NCBI GenBank assembly: GCA_023393475.1
Contig: JAEWLC010000028.1
Span: 62,001 to 126,000, forward strand
Source of the DNA: Pseudomonadota bacterium
Lineage (GTDB): Bacteria; Pseudomonadota; Alphaproteobacteria; Rhizobiales; Devosiaceae
Reading direction: 5' to 3'
DNA: 64,000 nucleotides
This document shows, piece by piece, positions 42,009 through 49,832 of the stretch. The notes below the pieces were generated by a model. That model saw only the letters and a program-made list of their open reading frames with translations. It was not told the DNA's origin and did not search any database. The first letter of the stretch is position 1, and each line of letters opens with the position of its first letter. Made by a program: the position numbers and the translations under genes.

Positions 42009-43463
42009 TTACCGGTGCGCGCCCTTGAGTTCGCGCAGTTCTTCCACCGAGCGGACGACCTTGCGAGCGGCGCCCTGCCAGTCGCGGGTCTTGACAGTCG
42101 CCTTCTCGAGCCGCGCCTTCGCCGCCGGGACGGCGTCGGCGTATTGCGGCAGCCACTGGGCCTGGGCGACGACCATCTCGTCGACCATCTGCCACACCTC
42201 GTCCGGGGTGCAGATGGCGCCGACCAGCGGGTCATGCAGCACGGCGAGCTTCAGCGTGTCGATATTGCCGGTCATCGCCGCCTCGACGCTGAGGCGCTGC
42301 ACCGACACCGACACCGAGCAGGTGGCGGCGCAGGCGGTCGGCAGCGTGATGCCTTCGACCATGTTGATGCCGAAGCGGTCGACGAAGCCGGGGCTTTCGA
42401 TGATCGCGTCGGCCGGCAGGTTGCGGATGATGCCGTTGTTGCGGACGTTGAAGTGGCCGCGATAGGTGCGCCCGGTCTCCAGTGCCTCGATGATGTGGCT
42501 GGCGTGCTCAGTGGTGCGCTTGTGCTGGTCGAGGGGCTTCGCCGCCTCGGCCTTGAACCTGGGGAAATCCGTCTCGAACCAGTTCCGGCGCTCCGTCGAG
42601 TAGCGGAGATAGCCGCCGGTCTCGCCGTGAATCCAGTCGCTCATGTCGATCCAGCGCTCGATCTCGTCGGGGCGCTTGCGATACCAGGGCAGGTACTCGC
42701 TGAGGTGCCCGTTCGACTCCGTCGAATAGACGCCGAAGCGCTTCAGCACGTCGATGCGGACCTTCTCCTGCTTGGAGTAGACCGGATGCGCCTCGAAGCC
42801 GGCGATCAGTTCGTCCGCCTCGATCTTGCGGCCCTTGGCCTTGATGTCGATGTACCAGGTCTGGTGGTTGATGCCGGAGCAGATGTAGTCGAGCTCGCTG
42901 TCCTCGACGCCGAGCACCTGCGCGATCTGGTGCGCGCCATGCTGCACGCCGTGGCAGAGGCCGACGGTGTTGACCCCGCCATATTCGAGCGCCGCCCAGG
43001 TGTTCATCGCCATGGGGTTGGCGTAGTTGAGGAACAGCGCACCGGGCTCCGAAACCTCGCGGATGTCCTTGCAGAAATCGAGGATCACCGGGATGTTGCG
43101 CTGGCCGTAGAGGATGCCGCCGGCGCAGATGGTGTCGCCTACGCACTGGTCGACGCCGTATTTCAGCGGGATGGAAATGTCGGTCGCGAATGCCTCGAGC
43201 CCGCCGACGCGCACGCAGCTCATGATGTAGCGCGCACCGGTCAGCGCCTCGCGCCGGTTGGTGGTCGCCCTGACCCTGGCGGGCAGGTTATTGACCTTCA
43301 CGATCTCGGAAATGATCTCGTGGATCATCGAGAGATTGTGCTGGTTGAGGTCCGTCAGCGCGAACTCGACATTGGCGAATTCCGGCACTTTAAGCAGGTC
43401 AGAGATCAGCGTCTTGGTGAAGCCGACCGAGCCGGCGCCGATAATGGCGACCTTGAACGACAT
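42009..43463 (-). CDS. Glycoside hydrolase family 4 protein, CHGV type (possible alpha-glucuronidase/galacturonidase)
   Basis: 484 residues, ATG with GGAGGA upstream. N-terminal NAD-binding fold 'KVAIIGAGSVGFTKTLISDL'. The GH4 metal/catalytic motif is 'GLCHGVQHG', and 'YICSGINHQTWYIDIKAKG' supplies the second conserved His. GH4 enzymes cleave by NAD-dependent oxidation-elimination and need Mn2+. As I recall the family rules, CHSV marks alpha-galactosidases, CHEV alpha-glucosidases and CHGx alpha-glucuronidases, which makes a uronidase likely here. It is divergent from an AraC regulator and ends in an intrinsic terminator (41951-41981). Confidence 0.82.
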   Translation of the reverse strand: MSFKVAIIGAGSVGFTKTLISDLLKVPEFANVEFALTDLNQHNLSMIHEIISEIVKVNNLPARVRATTNRREALTGARYIMSCVRVGGLEAFATDISIPLKYGVDQCVGDTICAGGILYGQRNIPVILDFCKDIREVSEPGALFLNYANPMAMNTWAALEYGGVNTVGLCHGVQHGAHQIAQVLGVEDSELDYICSGINHQTWYIDIKAKGRKIEADELIAGFEAHPVYSKQEKVRIDVLKRFGVYSTESNGHLSEYLPWYRKRPDEIERWIDMSDWIHGETGGYLRYSTERRNWFETDFPRFKAEAAKPLDQHKRTTEHASHIIEALETGRTYRGHFNVRNNGIIRNLPADAIIESPGFVDRFGINMVEGITLPTACAATCSVSVSVQRLSVEAAMTGNIDTLKLAVLHDPLVGAICTPDEVWQMVDEMVVAQAQWLPQYADAVPAAKARLEKATVKTRDWQGAARKVVRSVEELRELKGAHR

Positions 43464-43502
43464 GACGTTTATTCCTCCTCAGGCAGTGACGACTGACTAC
43501 CG

Positions 43503-43517
43503 CGCCGCCTCGCGGCG
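43503..43517. promoter_or_regulatory. Short inverted repeat in the GH4-AraC divergent region
   Basis: CGCCGC-CTC-GCGGCG, 40 nt upstream of each divergent start. It may be an operator or a hairpin. AraC-type activators usually bind direct repeats, so a link to the neighbouring regulator is not implied. Confidence 0.25.
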
Positions 43518-43552
43518 GTGTAGAGAAATGCTGTGCGCTTGAGGGTAATTTT

Positions 43553-44416
43553 GTGCTTTCACAGCTGATCGAGCATGGCCATGCACTGCGCATGAGCGAC
43601 CCGCCGAAGGGCGCCCTGCCGCTCCATTGCATGGCGCGGGGCGCCGGGTTCGAGCGGCGTTTCAACGAAGCCTATTCCTGGGAGGGGATGAAACGTGGCT
43701 TCCAGCCCTTCGCGCTGATCCAGCACACAATTGCCGGACGCGGCGAGCTCGATTTCGAGGGTACGCACCATGCGCTCGGGCCGGGCGACACCATGCTGCT
43801 GACCTTTCCGCACCGCAATCGCTACTGGCTCGCGGCGGGCCTGAGCTGGGAGTATTTTTGGATCACGCTCAATGGCCGCGAGGCGCTGCGTATCGCGCGC
43901 GCGGTGATCGATGCCAACGGCCCGGTGATCCGGCCGGGCGGCGACGCGGTGGACCGGTTGGCGGCCGGGTGCCTGTCGCTGCTCGGCAGCGACCTGCCCA
44001 CCGGGCTCGCCTCCGCCGCCGCCTATGCCGCCATCATGGCGGTGCATGATGGCGCGATGACCGGCGAGACCGAGACCATCGACGCGCCGGTCGCGGTCCA
44101 GCGCGTCCTCAGCCACATCGACCGCAATCTCGGGGCCAACCTCGGCATCGATCGCCTCGCCGGCATCGCCCAGATGAGCCGGGCGCATTTCGTCCGGCTG
44201 TTCACTTCGGCGGTCGGCAGCGCGCCTTCGGCCTATGTCTTCGCTCAGCGCATCGAGCGTGCCGAGCGACTGCTGATCGCCACCGACTCCGGCATCGGTG
44301 AAATCGCCGCGGCCTGCGGCTTTGCCGACGGCAACTACTTCGCCAAGGCCTTCCGCCGCGCCCACGGCACGACGCCCGGTGAGTTCCGGGCGTCGGCGCA
44401 TCGTGGGGAGTTCTAG
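43553..44416 (+). CDS. AraC-family regulator, divergent from the CHGV-type GH4 gene
   Basis: 287 residues, GTG start with GAGGG 7 nt upstream. N-terminal cupin-like sensor part ('HHALGPGDTMLLTFPHRNRY') and two C-terminal helix-turn-helix units ('LGIDRLAGIAQMSRAHFVRL' and 'IGEIAAACGFADGNYFAKAF'), ending 'HGTTPGEFRASA'. Such proteins activate sugar genes on binding the sugar. Divergent from the GH4 gene across 89 bp, so that gene is the natural target. The stop overlaps the stop of the other GH4 gene by 4 nt (CTAG), tail to tail. Confidence 0.88.
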   Translation: MLSQLIEHGHALRMSDPPKGALPLHCMARGAGFERRFNEAYSWEGMKRGFQPFALIQHTIAGRGELDFEGTHHALGPGDTMLLTFPHRNRYWLAAGLSWEYFWITLNGREALRIARAVIDANGPVIRPGGDAVDRLAAGCLSLLGSDLPTGLASAAAYAAIMAVHDGAMTGETETIDAPVAVQRVLSHIDRNLGANLGIDRLAGIAQMSRAHFVRLFTSAVGSAPSAYVFAQRIERAERLLIATDSGIGEIAAACGFADGNYFAKAFRRAHGTTPGEFRASAHRGEF

Positions 44417-45777
44417 GCCGCCTTGCGGCTGTTCGGGCGAGCCCAGGCCGGGATCCAGTCGCCGTGGGCGGCGAGCAAATCGTCGACGAGGTGCCAGATC
44501 TGGTCGAGATCGAGCTCGGCCGCGGTGTGCGGGTCCATCATCGCGGCGTGGTAGAGATGCTCCCGGTTCTCGGTCATCAGTGCCGCGACCGTCAGTTCCT
44601 GCACGTTGATATTGGTGCGGATCAGTGCGGTCAGTTGCGGAGGCAGGTCGCCGATATAGGTCGGCTGGACGCCCGATGCGTCGACGAGGCAGGGCACTTC
44701 CACCGCCGCATTGTCCGGCAGCGAGGTGATGACACCGTTGTTGCGGACGTTGCCGTAGATGACGCCCGGCTCGCCGGTCCAGACCGAGTTGACGATCTCC
44801 GAGGCGTACTCCTTGCTCTGCTTGACCTCGATGCGGTTGGCCTTGCGGTATTCCTCCGAGGTGGTCTTCCACTTCTGGATCTGCTCAACGCAGCGCTTGG
44901 GGTACTCGTCGAGCGGAATGCCGAACTTCTCGATCAGGTCCTCGCGGCCTTCCTTGATGAAGTACGGGGTGTATTCGGCGAAGTGCTCCGAGCTTTCGGT
45001 GACGAAGTAACCCAGACGGGTCAGCATCTCGTAGCGCACCTTGTTGGGGCAGCGCGGGTTCCAGGTTGGCTTGGGCGCACGGCCTTCGCGATAGCCGCGG
45101 ACGAGGTCCGGGTAGAGGTCGCGATAGCTGCCGTCGGGCATGCGCTGCTCGAATTTCAGGTAGAAGGCCATGTGGTTGATGCCGGCCGAGCGATAGCGGA
45201 TCTCGGAATAGGGAATGTCGAGATCGTGGGCGAGCTCCATCGCCGTGCCCTGCACCGAGTGGCAAAGGCCGACCTGCTTGATGGTCGGGTATTTCTCGGC
45301 GATGGCCCAGGTGTTGATGGCCATCGGGTTGACGTATTGCAGCATCACCGCTTCGGGGGCGACCTGCAGCATGTCCTCGCAGATCGACCACAGGTGCGGC
45401 ACGGTGCGGAGCCCGCGCATGATGCCGCCGACGCCGAGCGTATCGGCAATGGTCTGGCGCAGGTTGTATTTCTTGGGGATCTCGAAATCGACCACGGTCG
45501 AGGGCTCATAGCCGCCGATTTGGAAGCAGACGACGACGAAGTTCGTGCCGTCGAGCGCTTCGCGCTGGTTCGAATAGGTCTTCACCGTCGCGGGCACGCC
45601 GAGCGTGTTCACCAGCTTGCCGGCGATGATGGCGCTTTCCTCAAGCCGCTGCGGGTTGATGTCCATCAGGCGGATTTCCGCGCCGGTCAGCGCCTCGCGC
45701 TGAAGGATGTCGCCGACGATGTTCTTCATGAACACCGACGAACCGGCGCCGATAAAGGTGATCTTGGGGTTGGCCAT
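44413..45777 (-). CDS. melA: Alpha-galactosidase, glycoside hydrolase family 4 (MelA-like, CHSV type)
   Basis: 454 residues from the ATG at 45777 with GGAGA upstream; frame extension upstream is unsupported. NAD-binding start 'KITFIGAGSSVFMKNIVGDI', motif 'GLCHSVQGTAMELAHDL' as in E. coli MelA, and 'YRSAGINHMAFYLKFEQR'. NAD- and Mn2+-dependent cleavage of alpha-galactosides such as melibiose and raffinose in the cytoplasm. Last gene of the transporter operon, 31 nt after the ATPase gene. Confidence 0.9.
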   Translation of the reverse strand: MANPKITFIGAGSSVFMKNIVGDILQREALTGAEIRLMDINPQRLEESAIIAGKLVNTLGVPATVKTYSNQREALDGTNFVVVCFQIGGYEPSTVVDFEIPKKYNLRQTIADTLGVGGIMRGLRTVPHLWSICEDMLQVAPEAVMLQYVNPMAINTWAIAEKYPTIKQVGLCHSVQGTAMELAHDLDIPYSEIRYRSAGINHMAFYLKFEQRMPDGSYRDLYPDLVRGYREGRAPKPTWNPRCPNKVRYEMLTRLGYFVTESSEHFAEYTPYFIKEGREDLIEKFGIPLDEYPKRCVEQIQKWKTTSEEYRKANRIEVKQSKEYASEIVNSVWTGEPGVIYGNVRNNGVITSLPDNAAVEVPCLVDASGVQPTYIGDLPPQLTALIRTNINVQELTVAALMTENREHLYHAAMMDPHTAAELDLDQIWHLVDDLLAAHGDWIPAWARPNSRKAA

Positions 45778-45808
45778 AAAAGTCTCTCCGATAATCCGTC
45801 CTTGGCCG

Positions 45809-47473
45809 CTAGGCGGCGATTTCAAATGCGGCCCGCACGAGGCGGGAGGTGTACTCGGTCTTGGGGTTGCTGAGGACCTCGGCGACGGGGCCCTCCTCCA
45901 CAACCTTGCCATGCTGCATGACCATGACGCGGTGGCACAGCGCCCGCACCACCTTGAGATCGTGCGAGATGAACAGGTAGCTGAGGCCCCGCTCGTCCTG
46001 GAGCTTGCGCAGCAGGTCGATGATCTGGGCCTGTACCGAGAGGTCGAGCGCCGAAGTCGGCTCGTCGAGCAGGATGAACTCCGGCTCGAGGGCAATCGCC
46101 CGGGCGATGGCGATGCGCTGCCGCTGCCCACCGGAGAATTCGTGCGGGAAGCGGTTGAGAATGGTGTCGGGCAGGCCCGCATCGCGCAGCGCGACGCGCA
46201 CCCGCTCGACCCGCTCGCGCGAGTTGGCGCCGATCCTGTTGACGATCAGCCCTTCCTCGAGAATCTGGCGCACGCTCATGCGCGGGTTCAGCGAGGCGAA
46301 CGGGTCCTGGAACACGATCTGCATGCGCTGGCGCAGCGGCCGCATCTGCTCGCGGTTCTTGTCGTGGATCGACTGCCCGTCGAAGAAGATCTGCCCGCCC
46401 TGGTTGCCGATCAGCCGGATCAGCGCCTGGCCGAACGTGGTCTTGCCGGAGCCCGATTCACCAACGAGGCCGAGAGTTTCGTGGCGCTTGAGATTCAGCG
46501 ACAGGTTGTCGACGGCGACGAGCTCGAAGAAATCGGGCTTGAAGACGCCGCCGCGCTTCAGCGTGAAGCTGACCTTGACCTTGTCGCCCTCTAGAATGGT
46601 GGGCTCGTCGGCCGGCAGGGGCTTGGCGCTGCCCTTGGGTTCGGATGCGAGAAGGTGCCGGGTGTAGGGGTGGCGCGGGTTGGTGAACAGCGCCTCGGTG
46701 GTGTTGTGCTCCTGCACGCGGCCGTGCTGCATCACGTAGACGTAGTCCGAGAACTGCCGGACGATGGTCAGGTCGTGGGTGATAAGGATCACCGCCATGC
46801 CGTACTTGGCCTTCAGGTCCTTGATCAGGTTGAGGATCTGGGCCTGCACGGTGACGTCGAGCGCGGTGGTGGGCTCGTCGGCGATGAGGATGTCGGGCCG
46901 ATTGGCGAGGGCCATGGCGATCATCACGCGCTGGCGCTGGCCGCCCGAAAGCTGGTGCGGATAGGAGCGGAGACGCGCCGCCGGCTCGGGGATCTGCACT
47001 TCCTCGAGCAGCTTCTCAGCCCGCTTCATCGCCTCGGGGCGACTGATCCGGTTGTGGAGGTGGAGCACTTCGCAGAGCTGCTGGCCGATGGTGTAGACCG
47101 GGTTCAGCGAGCTCATCGGCTCCTGGAAGATCATCGACACGTCGTTGCCGCGGAGCTTGCGCATCTGCGTGTCGCTGAGCTTGTAGATGTCCTGCCCACC
47201 GAGCTTTATGCTCGAAGCATTGCCAACGCGGGCCCGCTTGGTGAGGAGCCGCATGATGGTGCGGGCGGTCACCGATTTGCCGGAGCCGCTTTCACCGACC
47301 AGCGCGATGGTCTCGCCCTTGTGCAGCTGGAACGAGACGTCGCGTACCGCATGCACCGTGCCGCCTTCGACCTTGAAATCCACTGCCACGTTGCGCGCAT
47401 CGAGGATCAGCTCGCGGCCATGCGAGCCGAGGTCGTGCCGTTCCGAGGGGCTGAGGTTGTCTTGGGTGGTCAT
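45809..47473 (-). CDS. agpD: Fused double ATPase of the alpha-galactoside ABC transporter (Dpp/Opp type)
   Basis: 554 residues from the ATG at 47473. Two complete ABC domains in one chain. Domain 1: Walker A 'VGESGSGKSVTARTIMRLL', signature 'LSGGQRQRVMIAMAL', Walker B 'DILIADEPTTALDVT'. Domain 2: 'LVGESGSGKTTFGQALIRLI', 'FSGGQRQRIAIARAI', 'FILLDEPTSALDLS'. Each has an oligopeptide-type C-terminal stretch ('NPRHPYTRHLLASEP'; the second is shorter). Fusion of the DppD and DppF roles is known in several rhizobial transporters. It energises import through the two permeases. Symbol given by analogy to S. meliloti. Confidence 0.85.
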   Translation of the reverse strand: MTTQDNLSPSERHDLGSHGRELILDARNVAVDFKVEGGTVHAVRDVSFQLHKGETIALVGESGSGKSVTARTIMRLLTKRARVGNASSIKLGGQDIYKLSDTQMRKLRGNDVSMIFQEPMSSLNPVYTIGQQLCEVLHLHNRISRPEAMKRAEKLLEEVQIPEPAARLRSYPHQLSGGQRQRVMIAMALANRPDILIADEPTTALDVTVQAQILNLIKDLKAKYGMAVILITHDLTIVRQFSDYVYVMQHGRVQEHNTTEALFTNPRHPYTRHLLASEPKGSAKPLPADEPTILEGDKVKVSFTLKRGGVFKPDFFELVAVDNLSLNLKRHETLGLVGESGSGKTTFGQALIRLIGNQGGQIFFDGQSIHDKNREQMRPLRQRMQIVFQDPFASLNPRMSVRQILEEGLIVNRIGANSRERVERVRVALRDAGLPDTILNRFPHEFSGGQRQRIAIARAIALEPEFILLDEPTSALDLSVQAQIIDLLRKLQDERGLSYLFISHDLKVVRALCHRVMVMQHGKVVEEGPVAEVLSNPKTEYTSRLVRAAFEIAA

Positions 47474-47480
47474 GGCAGCC

Positions 47481-48701
47481 TCAATAGGGGTCGATCGCAT
47501 CGCGCAGGCCGTCGCCTAGCGCGTTGAAGGCGAAGACGGTGACCAGCACGAACACCACCGGCGACAGGATCCACGGGTAGGAGCCGATTACCGAGAAGGT
47601 GCCGGTGTCCTGCAGCATCAGGCCCCAGGAGATCAGCGGCGGCTTCACGGCAAAGCCGAGGAAGCCGAGGAAGCTCTCGAGCAGCACTACGGATGGCACG
47701 GCCAGTGTCACCGCCACGATCACGTGGCTGAGGACGTTCGGCAGGATGTGGCGGGTGATGATGCGCGCATCGCTCGAACCGACGGCGATGGCGGCCCGCA
47801 CGTAGTCGATTCGCGCCAAGGCAAGGGTTTTCGATCGCACTTCACGGCTGAGCTGGGCCCAGCCAAGCACTGCCATGACGCCGATGACGAAGGCGATGAA
47901 GATGTTGGACGGCGCCGTGACGGGGATCAACGAGGTCAGCGCCAGGTAGAGCGGCAGCTGCGGGAAGGCGAGCACGAACTCGACGAAGCGCTGCACCCAG
48001 AGGTCGAGCCTGCCGCCGAGATAGCCCGAGGCGATGCCGACGAGCGAGCCGACGATCGTGGTGATCGCCACCACGACCAGCGCGATAGTCAGCGAAATCT
48101 GCGAGCCGACGATGCCGCGCGAGAGGATATCGCGGCCGAGCTTGTCGGTACCGAGCAGATGCATCGGCCGCCCGTCGGTGGTGCCGAAGAAGTGGATGTC
48201 GGTCGGAATGATGCCGAGCAGGCGGTAGGAATGCCCGCGGACGAAGAAGCCGACCGGCGTCGGATCGTCCAGCACCGGCCCGGTGAGGGGCTGGAAAGTG
48301 ATGGGATCGAACTCGCCGGTCTCGCCGATCGGGTAGATATGCGGGATGAGGCTGAAATTGCCCTGAGGGTCCTGGAAGGCGATGACGTCGGGCGGGGCGA
48401 AGGGCAGCTCGGTTCGCTTGGGGTCCATCGGGGCGAAGAAATCGCCGAACAGCGCAATCACCAGCAGGGCGACCACCAGCCACAGGCCGATCATGCCCAT
48501 GATCGAGCGGCGGAATCGGCGCCACACCAGCGTCGCGTAGCCCTCGTTGCCCTGGCCGAAGCGCGTGACGCCAGCGGACTGCGTCGCCTCGTCGGCGATG
48601 CGCGATGCCTCGCCCGCATCGGTGACTTCGGTGCTGGGCGCGGGACCCGCGCCGACATCTGTCGGCAGCGGTGGGGCGTCGTGGGCCTTGATTTCGGTCA
48701 T
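47481..48701 (-). CDS. agpC: ABC transporter permease, DppC/OppC type (alpha-galactoside)
   Basis: 406 residues. A long hydrophilic N-terminus (about 75 residues) is followed by a first helix 'MGMIGLWLVVALLVIALFGD', a periplasmic stretch of about 110 residues, then five helices. The EAA loop is in 'REVRSKTLALARIDYVRAAI' and 'AVGSSDARIITRHILPNVLS'. Longer than usual DppC (300) because of the insert between helix 1 and 2. Overlaps the upstream permease by 4 nt. Confidence 0.87.
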   Translation of the reverse strand: MTEIKAHDAPPLPTDVGAGPAPSTEVTDAGEASRIADEATQSAGVTRFGQGNEGYATLVWRRFRRSIMGMIGLWLVVALLVIALFGDFFAPMDPKRTELPFAPPDVIAFQDPQGNFSLIPHIYPIGETGEFDPITFQPLTGPVLDDPTPVGFFVRGHSYRLLGIIPTDIHFFGTTDGRPMHLLGTDKLGRDILSRGIVGSQISLTIALVVVAITTIVGSLVGIASGYLGGRLDLWVQRFVEFVLAFPQLPLYLALTSLIPVTAPSNIFIAFVIGVMAVLGWAQLSREVRSKTLALARIDYVRAAIAVGSSDARIITRHILPNVLSHVIVAVTLAVPSVVLLESFLGFLGFAVKPPLISWGLMLQDTGTFSVIGSYPWILSPVVFVLVTVFAFNALGDGLRDAIDPY

Positions 48702-49708
48702 TCGGCCGACCCTCCGAGGCGGATGCGGGGATCGAGCGCGACGAGCAGCAGGTCGGCGATGATGTTGCCTATGATCAGCGTGGTTGCGAGCACCAGCATG
48801 AAGGTCGCGGTGACATAGACGTCGCCGACGCCCATCGAGCCGACGATGGCCGGGCCGACGGTTGCGAGGCCGAAGACAATGGCTACCTCGATCTCGCCGG
48901 TCAGCATGTAGGGGAGCGCCACGCCCTGGTAGGCGAGCAGCGGATGGAGCGCGTTGGGCACGGCGTGCTTCATGATCACGCCGGATTCCGGCAGGCCCTT
49001 GGCCCGCGCCGTCTCGACATACTGGCTGTTGAGCACGTCGAGCAGGTTACCGCGCATCACCCGCATGTTGTAGGCGAGCCCGCCGAAGGTGGCGATGAAG
49101 ATCACCGGCCAGACGTGCTGGACGAGGTTGACGAACTTGTCCCAGCTCCACGGCTGTCCGCCGTACTTGGCCGAGAAGAACATCCCGACTTCGCTGACAT
49201 TCAGCCGGAAGACGAGGAGGTAGAGGATGATGATCGCGAGCAGGAAGCGCGGGATCGTCATGCCGAGGAAGGAGATGACGCCAAGCAGCGTATCGGCCCA
49301 CGAGTACTGGCGCGTTGCGGCAATGATGCCGAGGCCGATGCCGAGGGCCGACGCGAGGAAATGGCAGACCAGCGCCAGGAGGATCGTAGCCGGCAGCCGG
49401 TCGGCGACCACGATGCCGACGTCCTTGTTGTAGTAATAGGAGTGGCCGAAATCGAAGCGGGTGAGGATGCCCCAGATCCAGTTGAAATACTGGACGAGGA
49501 TCGGCTGATCGAGCCCGTTGGCGACACGGTAGGCCTGGGCCTGGATCTCCGCCTGGTCGGACGGCACGCCGCCCTGGTTGATCAGCATCGACTTGATGTA
49601 GTCGGCGTAGTCGCCCGGGGGCGCCTGGATGATGGCGAAGGTCACGACGCTAAGCAGCAAGAGGAGCGGGATCGCCCCCAAAATGCGCGTCACCAGAAAT
49701 CTGAGCAT
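48698..49708 (-). CDS. agpB: ABC transporter permease, DppB/OppB type (alpha-galactoside)
   Basis: 336 residues with 'MLRFLVTRILGAIPLLLLLS' as first helix, the DppB extra periplasmic loop, and the EAA region 'YVETARAKGLPESGVIMKHA' with 'VPNALHPLLAYQG'. Six membrane helices. Pairs with the DppC-type permease downstream. It is separated from the binding-protein gene by 124 nt with a hairpin at 49788-49808, which probably sets lower expression of membrane parts than of the binding protein. Confidence 0.88.
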   Translation of the reverse strand: MLRFLVTRILGAIPLLLLLSVVTFAIIQAPPGDYADYIKSMLINQGGVPSDQAEIQAQAYRVANGLDQPILVQYFNWIWGILTRFDFGHSYYYNKDVGIVVADRLPATILLALVCHFLASALGIGLGIIAATRQYSWADTLLGVISFLGMTIPRFLLAIIILYLLVFRLNVSEVGMFFSAKYGGQPWSWDKFVNLVQHVWPVIFIATFGGLAYNMRVMRGNLLDVLNSQYVETARAKGLPESGVIMKHAVPNALHPLLAYQGVALPYMLTGEIEVAIVFGLATVGPAIVGSMGVGDVYVTATFMLVLATTLIIGNIIADLLLVALDPRIRLGGSAE

Positions 49709-49787
49709 CGATCGGCAGCCCCGTTAGAGCGCTTTCAGGAAAAGTTGCAGACTTTACGAGAGCGCGACGTCTTCATTCCCAGGAGAG

Positions 49788-49808
49788 CAGGGGGACGTGC
49801 CCCCCTGC
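49788..49808 (-). promoter_or_regulatory. Intercistronic hairpin between agpA and agpB
   Basis: GCAGGGGG and CCCCCTGC separated by 5 nt, 24 nt after the agpA stop, without a T-run. Such stems behind binding-protein genes protect the upstream message and lower expression of the permease genes; assigned here by position and form. Confidence 0.6.
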
Positions 49809-49832
49809 CATGATTGCATCCTCAGGGAGGGA

